A DNA stretch of 64,000 nt from Anisakis pegreffii (Eukaryota; Nematoda; Chromadorea; Rhabditida; Anisakidae). Made by a program: the position numbers and the translations under genes. Position 1 is the first letter of the stretch. Each line of letters opens with the position of its first letter. Of the stretch, positions 26,378-44,100 are shown piece by piece. A model generated the notes under the pieces. That model did not search any database. It saw only the letters and a program-made list of their open reading frames with translations, and was not told the origin of the DNA. The stretch covers positions 30,319 through 94,318 of the forward strand of contig JAPYMA010001460.1 in NCBI GenBank assembly GCA_035041965.1, written 5' to 3'.

Positions 26378-29195
26378 TCAAGCATTCGATGCAGATGACA
26401 CCAATGTCTTAGCAATTTTGAAGAAGAACAATTTTGCATAGTCGTATGCTGAAACGACAAATGCACTTCCACGACCATTCGTAAATTGAGCACCTATCAA
26501 GGGCATATTCTCGAGTATCTCATTATGACGCCATTCCACCTAAACGAAACATACAATCAGCAACAATGCTATACGACCGCAATAATAAATGAAACGAAAA
26601 TCTTAATCATCAACAACCGAATGCGGCATCGTTCTATGAAACTGCACAGTCAAAAAAGCCGAAAAATCGACTGATCTTACTCTATATGCATCGGGTTTTC
26701 GAGTATGCAATTTCCATATGCGTATTACTGAATCCTCACCAGCTGACATCACCTAAGAAAAATCAGGTTCGTTTTAGTTGCAATTTTAATAGGTACAACA
26801 GTGATATTTGGAATAACAAGGATAGAAACAATGAGAAGTTGCAAAAGCCGCTTACATAGGCACTTTCAGGCGCTACAGCAATTGCATTAATTTGACGTAC
26901 ATGCGCGTTTATTTCGGCCATCAACTGCCCATTCACTGCTGAATAGAACAATAGTTGCCCAAGGAATGTACCAATGATTACTTGTTTTCGAAGCACATTT
27001 ATACAATTTATTTGATGCCTTAAACGTATGCCTTATTTATATCAGTAATGAGAAGTTATGCGTGAAGTTAGCGAATATATGCAATGAAATATTGATTAAG
27101 AACAAAACGAATAATGTTATTGAGCATATGTTATGAAGGAAAAATGAACATTATTTGAGCACATAAGAAACTAACTCAGTTGAAATAATCTTTTGGACAG
27201 TTTTAAGATTCTTCGACCAAACGATAATCACACCAGAAACATCCGCTGAACAAGTCAGCTCATCAACATGACACGTTGCTATATCCGCAATTGCATATTT
27301 GTGCTCCTGAATTTACTGATTAAGATTCATATTAGAAAAAAGGAATTAGCGAAAATTTGCACTTCATCAGTGCAGTCAAAAAAAGTTGAAGAAACTAGTA
27401 TCTCAGTCTGAGCGGCAAGTAAATGATGTCAACTTACATGCTTGAGATAGAATTTCTAAAGCCAAAAAAAACATAAAAGTCGTCTGAAACACTCACTTAA
27501 AAGATCGATCATGAAAACCAAAATTAGTACAAAGATATGATTAAAATTCTCTAAGGACGTGGTTACTCACTTGTATTGGTTTCTTGGTTTGCACCGAATT
27601 TTCACCTGTACAAGTGAAAAAAAGGATATCACCCATGAACGTCCCTAGAAATAATTGAAAGTGTATTTTTCGCTCTATCAATTCGACACTTCAATGTCAC
27701 GCTTATTTATTACCATCAATCTTACCATAGGCGATATTTCAAGCTTCCAAAACCAAAATTTTCAACTGTGATCGACTGGATATGCTTAAGTTCATTCTCA
27801 TTGGCAGCAATTTGATATTTTGACTAATTTGGAATTCATATGTTCAACTGAAAGTGCTACATGCTTTTGCATTACTCTACAAATAAACGACGCAATCATG
27901 CACACTTTATCTCATCATGAAAGAAATGATTCTAGAACAGCGATGAGCATTACAAAGTTGCTAACTTACCAACTACAATTATGTTTTCCACATAGCTGAT
28001 ACCACGCGTAAACCGAATCGATTCATTGAACAATTCTGATGACGAATTCGACAACTATATAATTCGAATAAATTTAGTTCGTTCGAAAATTTATAATGCA
28101 TAATCATTTTACCAAAGAGCAACTCAGAGATAATCACTTTCAGAAAAATGCATGGATAGGAATAGCCCCAAGATTCATGTTAGTCGCCTCAAGTTTATAT
28201 CAGATTGAGTTCAAATCTGCGAACTGTCGAATTCAGATCAATATTATATATTTGATCGCTTTTATATTATTGCTCCCAATGGATTCATCCTCCTTCCCTT
28301 TCATCTTATAGACACCAAATCTTCTATGTAGACAATTTCTAACAATCAATAATATGGGATAATTGAATAAACTTCAACCAGGTAATGAATTTTAATAGAT
28401 TCACTGTTGCATTAAATTGATTTTATACATACCACATCAACTGCACTCCACGCAAGCATCTTGCTATTTCTTGGATCGAATACCTGAACTACTGCTGCTT
28501 AATTTTCGTTTACTCATTAATCAACAGCGTCACTTCGAATGATTCCATATTGCTTTTAGATCATAAACTACTACAGTTCGCAAGAACTCGAAATGAATAA
28601 GTTGAAAATGCGCAATTAGAATGCAGCAATTACACCAAATATGCCGTCAAGTTTTTGATGCGATGTATAGTACGGAAGAAGTTTGTGCTTGCTCAGTAGA
28701 ATGTCGAATACTGGTTCTTACCCAGTCTGATTAAAAATTCAGTCATTTACCATTGCTCCTCCAGGTGAAGCGATCACAAGAAGAGGGAAGCTGCGACACG
28801 CGGGCATACAGTATTTGGCTTGTAAAACAATTAATGGTTTATCACATTCACCGTCTTTTATTGGAATTGCATCACTGGTAAAGCCTTCCATTTTTGAATC
28901 CCAGTTAACCGTATTCACCTAAGCAATTCATTCAATGAAAACTTCGATTTAAATGATCAATCAATGATCATGTGCATATTGATAGTCTTCTTATATAGAT
29001 GGAATAATTAGAATAATATTAAGAAATAGGAAAAAAAGTTTCGAATACCTGATTTTTATGAGCAATACATGCGAAAGTGGTGTTTTTAGCTTCGTGATAA
29101 AATATCGACAGATTATTAGCAAAACTCGATGCACTTCCACTTGTCAAGATAACCTCTTGACTCCGTTCATACATCTTCACCATATTCACTTCCAT
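26378..29195 (-). CDS. WDR54: WDR54-type WD-repeat protein
   Basis: Nine exons close exactly in phase: 29195-29049, 28918-28751, 28483-28433, 28054-27970, 27644-27571, 27306-27176, 27018-26856, 26752-26681, 26539-26378; 350 residues (human WDR54 is 334). Start: MEVNMVKMYERSQEVILTSG, then SASSFANNLSIFYHE, matching the GSAAALCNNLS start of WDR54. Further matches include FTRGISYVENIIVVGTF, ADIATCHVDEL with SGVIIVW, QVIIGTFLGQLLFY with MAEINAHVRQINAIAVAPES, and SAGEDSVIRIWKLHTR, the best WD unit. The last exon (GAQFTNGRGSAFVVSAYDYA) matches the C-terminal VTGYD part. It is a beta-propeller scaffold, probably cytosolic; its molecular role is poorly known. One acceptor (27018) is GTTTAAG rather than TTTCAG. 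Confidence 0.92.
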
Positions 29196-32223
<3,028 letters not shown>

Positions 32224-32332
32224 ATGAAGGAGATATTAAAATGTCAAAATATTCCTTCCTCTTTCTTCACGCTGTTTTTGCTCTTTCTTCTTTCTTCTCA
32301 ACTTTTCGAATCAGCGATTTGCATGAGAATTG
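32224..32332 (+). CDS. Candidate signal-peptide exon of the FGFRL1-like gene
   Basis: Reads MKEILKCQNIPSSFFTLFLL then FLLSSQLFESAICMRIG, a convincing secretory signal (polar start, hydrophobic core). A GT at 32333 would end it in phase 1, which is what the first Ig exon at 46238 needs; the junction would read RIG-A-PPEF. The donor (ATTG|GTTTCG) is not strong and the implied intron is 13.9 kb, so this is an inference. The alternative frame across the same bases also has a hydrophobic start (MSKYSFLFLHAVFALSSFF). Confidence 0.35.
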
Positions 32333-33319
32333 GTTTCGTTCTCAAGAAGTATTCCTTAAGAATTTTTTTCAACTCCTCTCATTCGCATATCTATCAATCA
32401 ATCTATCTATGTTTCTATCTCATTTGCCAATCTCGTTCCTCCTCTCATCACCAACCAAAGGTATTCTTTCCGCACTCACTCACTTCCATCTTTTCGTCAT
32501 TAATTTTCCTACATTCTTCTTCATTTTTCATCTAATCGAACAATCAAAATCGACTCAATTCAATCACAATCATCAAAGTTTTCTTAAACCGACACTTTAT
32601 TCCATCAGTACATACAAACGTACATTCATTCTTCCTTTTTCTTAAGCAAATATTATGCGTAATAATTTTAAATAGCACGTAATAAACACAACAGTTGCAA
32701 CTACAAATAATCATCACTATCATAAATTATCAACCACTCCTTTACATTGATTTACGAACGCCCTCTTCTCATTTTTCTTGTTTCTCTTCTTCTTCTGCTA
32801 TTGATTTCCTGTGATATACATATGAAATTACATAATGATTTATAGCTTACCGAGCGATTTCTATTTGTAACAGGCATAATTATTAACATTATCCTTGTTA
32901 TTATTCTTGTTATTATCATTGTTATTGCTATTATATATTAGTATTGGTATTAATATCATCTATTATTATAATAATAATTATTTTTATCTAACCCAGTAAA
33001 CTTTATTTAATTTTGTTTTCATTACATTCGAATGATTATATTTATGATTTACTCCATTATCATTATTACTGTTAATGTTATGGTTATTGGTATTATTAAT
33101 CACCACTTATTCTTCTTACGCATTTTCTTTGCATCTCAAGCTTTGCGTACTGACTTTAATACGAACTGAGCGATGCAATTTTTTATAGCGTTCTCTACAA
33201 TTTTGATAACATCAAAAAATATGCCATATCATGTCAATAAAATTTGATTTCACTTTCTATTGTCTTATTAACGCATTTCATAGATAGAACAGAAGTTTGA
33301 TAATTATTTATTTCCAATA

Positions 33320-33321
<2 letters not shown>

Positions 33322-33412
<91 letters not shown>
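33322..33412. repeat. (AT)n microsatellite
   Basis: About 90 bp of pure AT dinucleotides. The YIYI part of the minus-strand ORF across it is an artefact. Confidence 0.97.
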
Positions 33413-33413
<1 letters not shown>

Positions 33414-34630
33414 GTTGGTTGTTTTAAAGTGGTAAATTACACTTGTATATGTCACCGTCGTTAAGCAATCAAAACCGTGATAAAAGTGATATAGTACGAG
33501 TGACAAAGATGATATAGTGCGATAACTGAATGAAAGGTAAACGATCACATAGAATAACAAGCAAATACATCAAAAGATTTCGTCAAGAAAATTTGTGCGA
33601 ACATGTGTGAACGTGAAACAGAGTTTTCAATTTAGAAAAACCCCGCAAAGCTGCTTGACGGTGATTTCTTGATTCGCTTTTTGTTCATGATACCGAAACT
33701 TATCCTTTTTTATCCTTAATTTCATCCTTATTTTATCAAATCTGTTACCGTTATCGTTTGTTTATTCATTCGATGCTCATGCTATATGCTTGCTTATTCT
33801 CGATTATTCGTCTTCTTGTTCAGCTGAGCGATCAAACATCCAATCATCTCAATGATCACCGTTATTTGGCCGGTTTTCAATTTGTTTCAATTCACCTTCG
33901 CAATTTCCGATTTTTTGTGGAACAACAATTTAATAAGATTATCGCTCAGTTAGTCAGTAAGTGAATCCGTGTGTTTTGGATGTTTGTTCGACTGAATCGC
34001 TTGCTCGGTTTGTAGTATTTGGTTGGCTGCTTCATCGTCATCTTAGTGTTTGCTTGCTCTTATCCTTATAAGAAAGCAATGCGCAAAATGCAAGAATGAC
34101 TGACAAAAACGATGATTTATTGCTGTATTCACTGCATTTTGATTGATAAAGAAACAACAACGAGAAGAAAGTCAAAAAATAAACTAAAACTTCGGCTGAA
34201 ACGAACAACTAAAGCCAGCACAAACACAAGCATAATCAACAATCCCAAAAACCTTCCTCTCTTAACAATAACCAAAACTAACTGCTGTTGGGGTTGTTGG
34301 TGCTGGTAACATCACTCAATAGTGCGACCTCTGACAGCGCACATTAAACCATAGCAAACTAGCGGACAGTAGTATTCTTCTTCTCATTCATACGTTTTTT
34401 CCTCGACTGCAATACGAGCAAGAGCGTTCATTGCATCCTCAGGCTACCAAGCCAGAAAAAGATGCAGCACCACAACTGAGCAATAAGTCATCTGTTTGCT
34501 GATTTGTTTATTTGCAAACGGAATTCAATGCATTTGCACATGGAGCTGTTCAGTCTGAAACGTTTGAAAGGCTGACCAAAATAACCATGTTAATGATGAT
34601 AATGATAGCAATTATATTGACAATAATGAT

Positions 34631-34643
34631 AATGGTAATAATG

Positions 34644-34690
<47 letters not shown>
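34631..34690. repeat. (AAT)n microsatellite
   Basis: About 60 bp of AAT triplets following a GATAATG-rich lead-in. Confidence 0.95.
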
Positions 34691-34691
<1 letters not shown>

Positions 34692-37600
34692 TAAATGACG
34701 AAGAAATTGCGAAACCTCGTAGATCATAGATCTTGTACATTTCTAACCTTCGATCAAAGAAGCTGTTAGTTCAAGCAGCAAATGCAGATAGCGTTGTTTA
34801 CCTATCTTTTGGTTAGTTCGATAAATTCAATTTAGAAGAATTTTTTGGCCACTGAAAAAAGCTGACTAGATAAAGCCGTGAGATAAATGGATAAGAAATA
34901 ATTGCTCACCTTTCATAGAGCAACTGACAAGCGACTGCACGAATGCACGTAGTAGCTAAATAATACAGCTCTAAATTTTCCAACAAATCACCAACTGCGC
35001 AACTTTGCTTGTTGATTGAACATAGCGCAATTCATCATTGAGTTAAGTACCGTCACTCTCGTTTATTCACATGCCCGACTCGAATTTAAATAATTGTTCG
35101 AGAGTCAAACTAAACGCCAAAATTTTTTTGTCATTGTCGATTGTGCCGTGATTTTTGGTGTTACTTTCTTCACCACTGTTAATATTTCTTTTGAGTTCTG
35201 ATGATAGGCATATCTATTAATATTTTAACGATTAATTGACTTAGATCTGATTTATTGAAAATGTAGATAGGTGCAAAATGACGATGGATCCTTACTTAAG
35301 CTCTAGGCCAGTGGAGAATGCGTTTTGTTGTCTGGTGATCAATTTTATCGTTGTAGATATACATTTAAATATGTTTATGCACACATACCAAATAATCATA
35401 ATTCGATAATGAATTTCGTAGTTTGCATTCAAAAATGATTGGATAGTTCAAACAGGAATAAGTTCTTAATCTATTCTGTTCGTCTTCTTGACAAATAAGC
35501 ACCGATTGATGCAAAAAAAGAAACACCTCTCCTCCTCACAGATAATAATTTTAACACTTTACCAGCATGAAATGATTTTTATCAGTTAACACTTTCGACC
35601 GTCGACGATATCGTTCGAAAACGCATCGTGTTGTTTGTTTTTCATCGACTTTTTTTGTGCTTCTCTTCCTTCGTTTCAGCTTTCTTCTTTTCCTTTGCAA
35701 ATATCATCCAGTTTTTCGTCGAATTAGTTGTTTCCTTCCGTAGAAAGGCCAGATACTTCATCGAAGTGATTACGATGCACAGTTGATAACTTCTAGTCAC
35801 AAAAGCATTTTCAAGATCTGTATGTGAATGATGAAAAAATGAAGATGAAACTGGTCACGATTAGTGCTTTGCTTTAAAAAAATGTTGCATTGCTGTTTAT
35901 GCCTATTTGTTTATTTATGCGTAGTTGTTTTTTTGGTTCATTTGATTCAATTCGTGCATATTCAATTCATCCATTCATCCATCAATTTGTCTCATTGTTG
36001 CTAATTAATTGCATTCGTCGCATCAATAAACGAAACAATACCCATAAATAATAAAAACACCGGAAGCGGTCTGCAATTCGTCAAAACACGTGTGAACAAA
36101 CAGTCAGTCCATAATTCACTCGGGGTCTGCGTGCTAGTTCATTATAGACGATTTATTGTTCGATCATCACCCCATTAGTTATTCCTCATCTGTTTGCATC
36201 TCTTCGATCTACTTAATTCTGCCTATTTGTTTGTTTCTTTGGTATGCAGGAGGCGTGCCCATGTGCCGGTCCTTCCTTCGGTCGGTCGATCCGTCCGTTA
36301 AATCATCGTAAGTATCATTAATAAAGATTTATGGCCGTTTTGTTGCACCACTATTAGACTACTAGTGCTGTTATATATGTACTGCTGACTGCATCAGGCT
36401 CTTGCCCATAGTACGGTAGCTCCGAAACATTAATTTTCCAATGATATATGATGATATGTTGTCTGTCTATGTCGATTAATGTGTTGAGAATGCTAAATTA
36501 CCGTAATGTTTCACAATTTTTCTCAGGAATGTATAAAGCGTTCATTTAGATGTGTACAAGAACATATTGTGCATGCGCTATGTCCTGTTTAATAAGCACG
36601 ATCATCCACCGGAGTGCATTGTTTGGCTCATAGTTTTTTTCATTTGATCATTTTTCATGCGTTCTACAAGGAATACTCATATACTTCACCGGAAAATTAC
36701 CTCCCTCACATTGTGACCATGAGTACAACCATTTTGAACTGCCAGATACCAGAATAGGATCTCATAAGCCATATTCAAAATTGTCGGTAAATACTGAGAC
36801 AGTGGACGATAAAGGAACAACGTTCAACCTTATCTGGAACAGTACGTTATCAGTCGGTCGCTGCACTTTACTTGTCGTTCGCTGGACGAAATGCAACTCA
36901 CATTATCTAAAAAAATTCTTATCCAGAAAATATTGCAATCTAATTGCTTTTTGTTCAAGCCAAAGATACTGATGCAAAACAAATTTGTAGCTGTGAACTA
37001 CAGTCTATCCAACGGACCACACCAACTATTCTAGGTGATGCGAATCGCTGCCTACTTATCGCTATACCGAATCCATCATCAAACTTTTCCCGCCGCTAAA
37101 CTTTCAGTTTCAGCATTGTTGAGTTGCACCTCCCACTCTAAATGAACTGTTTTCATGCTCAAGTGCAGTATTCCGTCAGCTAATCAAACCCGATACTATA
37201 GTTCCCTAATTATCACCCAAATTTAACCTCTTGATGATCATAATTATTTCAAACATTTACCGTTCACCTCTATAGTATCACGAATTTTTTGATCGAACGA
37301 TCAGTTGATGATCGAATGAGCAAATGAATTAACTGGAGAACAAATGAATGATCTGAATTTTCCTTAAATTTCAGTCCTCTGCATGAATTTAACGTTCTGC
37401 AGTAATGTGTTTCATCACATAGCGGTGATAATGATATTGATAAGTAGCAGTTTATTATCATCGCGAATGCAGCATATGCTAGTGGACGCAGGACAAGGAG
37501 GTTAGTTGGTTGCTTGTTTGTTCGTTTTACTTGATGTTTTTTTTGTTGTTGCTAAGAATTTTTTTAGAGAACAGTTTCCTAATTACCTCATTCTTCGAAA

Positions 37601-38091
37601 ATATGTTGTTTTTGCATTTGTTGAATCTCTGAATTTCATACCAACACTCACACACATATACGCAAATTTCAATACAGAGATTTTACTTCTACAGTGTCGA
37701 TATCTTGAAATTTGAACTCTTGAGACCAACTTTAGAATTTCGTGATTTTGTACCAATTAAACATTTCAATAACGTTGAAAACAATAGCAAGGAATCATGA
37801 GCGAATGACATTAATGACGATGGCTTAAAGGGACACAAATTTTACTCGTTCAAATTCACTCAAAAATTCATTTGGTTCAATAAAAAGCGATTCTTATTCG
37901 TTTAAATTTTTCTAATTCAATCATTCATGCACATTAAAAGCAACCTATATTACCGTATCCATTTGGATGTTTCATCGGCAAAACACATTGTATGCTGTTA
38001 ATCTCTCACAATACCTCTAAAACGCTAACGTTCCAAATTTAGAATTCAATTCTATTTCGCTCAATTGAAACAGTTTCTTTGTTTCATAAAC

Positions 38092-38092
<1 letters not shown>

Positions 38093-38153
<61 letters not shown>
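38093..38153. repeat. (AT)n microsatellite
   Basis: About 60 bp of pure AT dinucleotides. Confidence 0.97.
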
Positions 38154-38156
<3 letters not shown>

Positions 38157-41100
38157 AATTATAAACTGCCTTCTATCATCAACAATCTATTGATAACATA
38201 AATACCCGCGAAATTCATTTACTCAATCATCCTCAAGTTAGTTGTCTTCTATTCGTTCAATCATCCGTGCATTCGTCAGTTCAATATTTTACTGTGCGTC
38301 AGTCCATTTGATTTTGTCCTTCCTGCTAAAAATTCCGTTTCTTTCATTATACATCTGCCAATTTCGTTGATTTTTGTCATTCATCATTCATTCATTCCCC
38401 TTCTTCTTCTTATTGCAAAATATCAAAGTGCAGAATCAGCATAAATTGCAACAACACTCATCAACATTACCAATCAGTAATATCATTGTAACAAGTCATT
38501 CTGAAACCATGATTATTTTGCTAGAATTACTTGATTGCTAAAAATGTGGTTACTCATAACGCGAGTAATACCAATGATAATAACAGTAATCATTCACTAC
38601 TCTGAATGCGTGAAAATTAGTCAAGACATCCCATTAGCAATTTATTGATGAACGATCTGATTCGAAAGAACTGAAATTCAGTCGCAGTTTCGCATCTAGT
38701 TTACCAATTCGCAAATCTTGTATTATTTTGATTTTTCTCGTTTATACGCTAAGTTAATGCATCATGTGTTTGTTCATTGAACCTAACTGATCATCTGTTA
38801 ATTAGCACGATTATTGGTAATTGATTACGCATGATGACTACAATGTTCGCTTTATAAGCATATAAATGATCGTATGTGCAAATCAAATGTATGAAGAAAT
38901 CAACATTAAACAAAAAGCATCTTTTAAGCTTCATTTCTACGTTCTTTAACTTGGCCACTTCGTACTTATCATATATATCTATCTATATATCATTTTTATC
39001 TTTCTGTTTATGTCTTCATCTGAATGCTAACTCAGCAAAACGGGCAAAGAATGTCGACTTTACTCTCGGTCGACTCATCAACTGGGCTCATTCTTTAAGA
39101 CAGTGATTGGCATTCGCCATCAAATTATTGGCATTATAAGGTTGAAACAGCTCTTTTTTTTCGAAAATTCTAAAAGATGAATACTGCAACAGAAATAGAA
39201 CATTGGTGTAGTGTAACTGAAATTTCTTAACCTACATAGAATATAGCTTATAAAATAGTTTAGTAGCATTATCATTTACAACCATATCATTGTTACTGTC
39301 ATCATTTATTGAAATATATACAAATAAGTGTTTTCATAGATGATCAATATTTAATTACGATAAATGATCTGTGTACTTGATGGAATAAATGAGCAAGAAA
39401 TTGAAATGATCGAATCAAGATAGACTTTGTCGTTCACTCAAAAAGGTTAGCTTATTCGGAGAAGTATATTTATGAGTCATCAGCAAGTGACAACAATGTT
39501 CCACTCATCCAAGCTGTTGATGCATTCAATGAAATCTCTTGACTAAATGCCACCTTGCCTCAGTGCAATCTCGTTTCCGAAACGGATTGATTCAACCTCA
39601 CAAATATATTTATACACCACCAAACGCTTAGAATATCGCTCAAAAGTATACGCCCTCTGTGACTTAAAGTGACATGGATAATAATCGGAGCAATGACGAT
39701 AATGATGATTGATTTATGCAGTATGCAGCAAAACAATTACGTGCGGTTGTTCATTCTGTCGACGCTTATACACCAAAATCCACTCATAATGAATGCTAAA
39801 TCAAGCTGCTACATATATAGTAACTAACTAAGAATCGAAGCTCGGTTCAACCACCCAAAATCATGCAACTTTCTTCACTTCATTCATCAGTGACTCATTT
39901 TATTTCAAATCCCATCTCATTTCATAACGTTGCGTGACAACATCTTCGTTTAATTTTCGTCCTATATATTCGTCTATTAATGTACACGTACCCACATCCA
40001 CAGATTAATTCTGATCTAAAGTTATCTGCTTCAACCAACTAAAATCGTAAAACTTTGCTATAGTTTCAGTTGAAAAAGTTTATTGTTGCTATTGTAAAGT
40101 TGAAAAAGTTTATTGTTGCTATTATATTTCACAATGCAACAGTGTTAAGTGTGAAATGTTAAAGTGAGAGAAACATTAAATAATTCATACTGATAGCGGG
40201 TGATAAATTTCTAACTTTCGAAACGTCTGATAAAAAACAAACTGATAACAGCACTGTGATGGTTACTAACAGTTTAGCTGATACAATTCCGCTCTTTTCA
40301 ATTATGTGCATCATTTCGAAGCCCACAGGTATGATGAAAGTGCAATTATTTACAAAGTAAAGCAAATAAATTCCAAAAATCGCACATTACACCTCTCGAA
40401 ATGATATCTTTTGCTCTTAAAGGAACCTGTGAAATTTTATTCCGAATAAGTTAGTTTGAAAGGCCGATATTTTAAACTTTGTTTTTTTTTGCCGAAGATT
40501 TCATAATGTCCGAACTTTCATCTCGGAAAATTTTCGGTCTCACCTCCCAGAACAGTAGTTTTTTGGATGGAAACAATCTTTGTGAAAATTTATCCATGAC
40601 ATTTTGGGCTGAACGGTCAGGTCATCTATATTATGTGCATTGGGTGAAAAAAAGTCTAATCCAGCGAACTTTCAAATAATTCCTTCGAAATGAAGTTTCA
40701 CACACTCTGTTGCCAGGTTGAATGGCATGTTTTTGAAGAGTTGAACATTGGAAATCAAAAATTGCGGGACAAAAACTCACCTTAACTTGTCTACTTATGG
40801 ATATATGTATACCCTTACATCATTCACCGATATATTTACGTGTAAAGGTATATGCATATCGTTCACATAACAACTAGCCTCCGAGCTCAGAGCTATTACA
40901 TTGAATGCGAGCGATGTTTATCTCACAATACGTAACTAGCTCTCTTTTGCAATCTCCTGCCGACAACCTGCACTAATTAAGGGATTCATTGACCTCGAAT
41001 ACCACCTACCATTCATCCACTTCCCTACTCCATTCATCTTATCTGAACGAATCTCATCAATAGCTGACACAAAAATTCTCGACTATCAATAAGAAATGCC

Positions 41101-44100
41101 TTCAGACGCACTAAATTTAATCTAAGGCCGTGTAACGTTGGCTGCATGATTAAGCAGTCTTCGTTCATGTGAGCCGCGTGAAACTTTATGGGTGGCCAGT
41201 TAGTGGACTGAGGAAAATGATCTTCAAACAAAAAATTTTTCTCCAGCAAAATTAGTCAGCTGCTTCGATGAGCTCATTAAGAAGTAGCAGCATATGATAG
41301 TATGCTCATCTAAAAAAAAGACAAGCAAGAGCCATGTTTGTCACCCATCACCATCATCACCTTCTCATAATCATTGAATGCTGACTAGTGTGACAAATCT
41401 ACATTCAACAGCAGAAGCGACAGAAAAGGGATTAGAAGAATGGATGATGAGCAGCGGTGTTTTAATGATATTTGTGTGATTTGTTTTGGTGATTCAGTGA
41501 CTCTAAAAGTATCTCTTCATTAAAATACGACAGTCATCATAGGGCCTTCCAGCCAGAGCAGGAGATTAAGAAAAGCGAAATTGAAGGGTTAACAGTATCG
41601 TTTGGAAGAGCGGTCACCCGCACTATGCAGGAGTTTTTTTTCAAATTTGACTTTATGAATTGCCTAAGGTAGTTGATTTGGATTCTACGTAAACTAAGCC
41701 CTCCTAGAATTAGTTCATGGCTACAGACATGATATCGAATGGTTTTGCTGATTGCTGTTAGAAGTAAATGAAAAAGCATTTATCGTTCATTTTATCACCT
41801 ATTCGACAAACGCAACAAATACACTACTCACGAATTAGCCACAAACTCATTCAGTTCACATAACTTTTCATTCGATTCATCTCTCTCACATCAAAGATAT
41901 CATAAATTTACAAATAACAACAATCAGTTACGTTTTTCTCTTCATCTTTTAATCTCGAAGAGCAATTCTGTATAATAATGCCTCAAACAACAAGCAATGC
42001 TATCATCCTATGACCAACAATCTAACTCTAATATCTCTACTAATACAACTATTATCTGGTTTATTCTTTATCATTTTGGCTAAACAATTCATTGGCTTAA
42101 TTTCATCGTTTCCCTACCTCAGTTTTCGATACAACATTCGATTCATCAAACGAATAAACCCTCGAACGACCTATCCTGTTTCTATTTGTATTAAATCTTA
42201 ATTGGACTTGTATCATTATTTATCCATGAATATTTATGTGGAATTGTTGTTTCATATGTCAAATACTGGCAAAATTATTTTACCTGGATTACCTGGATTG
42301 GTCAGGCTATCAAACGTTTGTAACGTTGCTGGCCACAATGCTCGTGTTTCCGTTGGCATTGCTTTAGCCTTGCATAATTATTAATACCTATAATATCAAT
42401 AAGAGCAAGGCAGTAACTATTTTCATCAATCGTTTAATGATACCACTGATTCTTCATACTAATGTTTGCATGAATAAATATTTATAAATGCTGTACTAAA
42501 ATGCATGCAGCCACCACCATATCTATTGTTATGCACGATTCAAGGTGAGATTCTCCACGCTTCCTAGGCGCACATTTATATACTTGAATAGTATTTTGAT
42601 TAGGGTTTATTTACTTCTATATTCATTGCATATTCTGATGATTGATTCAACATTTCAAACAAACCTCTCTCCATTCACAAAAATTTCAGTCAGCACTAAG
42701 GAATCTTACATTGTTCGTTAGCCGTATTGCATGTAGACTAGCACTTGCTTTTTGCTAATTATTTAGGTTGTTTTTTCGCTGTTCATTTCTTTTGAAACTG
42801 AGGCAATTTGTGTGGGTGATTGAAATGAAAAATTTTCAATCGCTTGTATAGAATTTAGGTAGGTATGAAGTGATGGTATATGCACATTTTCTAAGGGCAG
42901 TTGGCAGGGTATCTCCAAACTTTCGATGTGAATTAATAACCACGTTAAAACTCTGCTAATAATAATATGTATCTATAAACCTATGCAAGGTAGAAACGCT
43001 TTCAAGATTCAGTGATTTAGGTCAATAAGATATTCATTTATTTACTTAGCTATTTATTGCTAGCCTATTGAATGATGAAGTATAGTAAGTGTGTATGTGC
43101 CTAAGTGTGCATGTGTTTAAAAGAAGGATGAAGAACGCAATGAATTGCTTACGGAGAGAATGAATGAAGGCTAGTAGTGGTTTATATAAACGGTTAGTTT
43201 AGTTATTTGCTGTAAGAATACAATTAAATAAACAAATAAGTAACTATCATCCGACGAACAACAACATCCTTCGAGCATCATTCCCAACTAACTGCTATTT
43301 GATATTCGTATGATCTTTATTCTGTTTGCAATTAGTGAGTGCCCTTAATGAGCAGACATACATCAGCACTAGCAATAACAACAGCACATACAACCCGGAG
43401 GCACGAAGGAAGCACTGATCTTTCCGTTCATTATTTGATCTTCAGGTTGAACCTCTCTTTCTCTGCAATACAAATCAACGAATGTATTACGTTTAGAGAT
43501 ACACGAACGAGCGAGCATATATATTTATTCATATCGATCAGCCAGTATATCCGATTTCAAGCATCTGCTCGACAAACAGAAAGCATATACTCGTAATCGT
43601 CTCCTCGTCAGCCTTAAAAGCACACTTCAATTATTGCTAAGTGTCTGATAGCTGAGCAACCTTATTCCTCTTATCCACTGTTACATCTGTTCCCCTCGCA
43701 TATCTTCTCATGGCGATGTTCCCGTTTCGCGAACAACTAATCACCTCGAACAACAACAATACATCATCTCGGAATCAGATCTTTTCAAGTGCAAACTGCT
43801 AACTTCCACTTCTCACCAGATCCCTCCCGAGTATTTTCCCAATTTTTATACATCTCAAACTCACTGAAACAATATCGTTTTTAAAATCTTCCTCAACTGC
43901 GAAACCCTCAAACTCACTACGATACAAAAAAGCTGCACTTTCAAATTATACGCTTGTTGTGAGATCGTTAAGGTAAGCAGAGCAAAAATTTGGCGAAAGA
44001 AAGTTTGAAAAGAAAACCAATAAAATAAGCAGATTTATAAGCGATTCGTCGAGCTAGTAATTAGGTGAATGTAAATTTTGCATATATTTGAGTCAGCTGT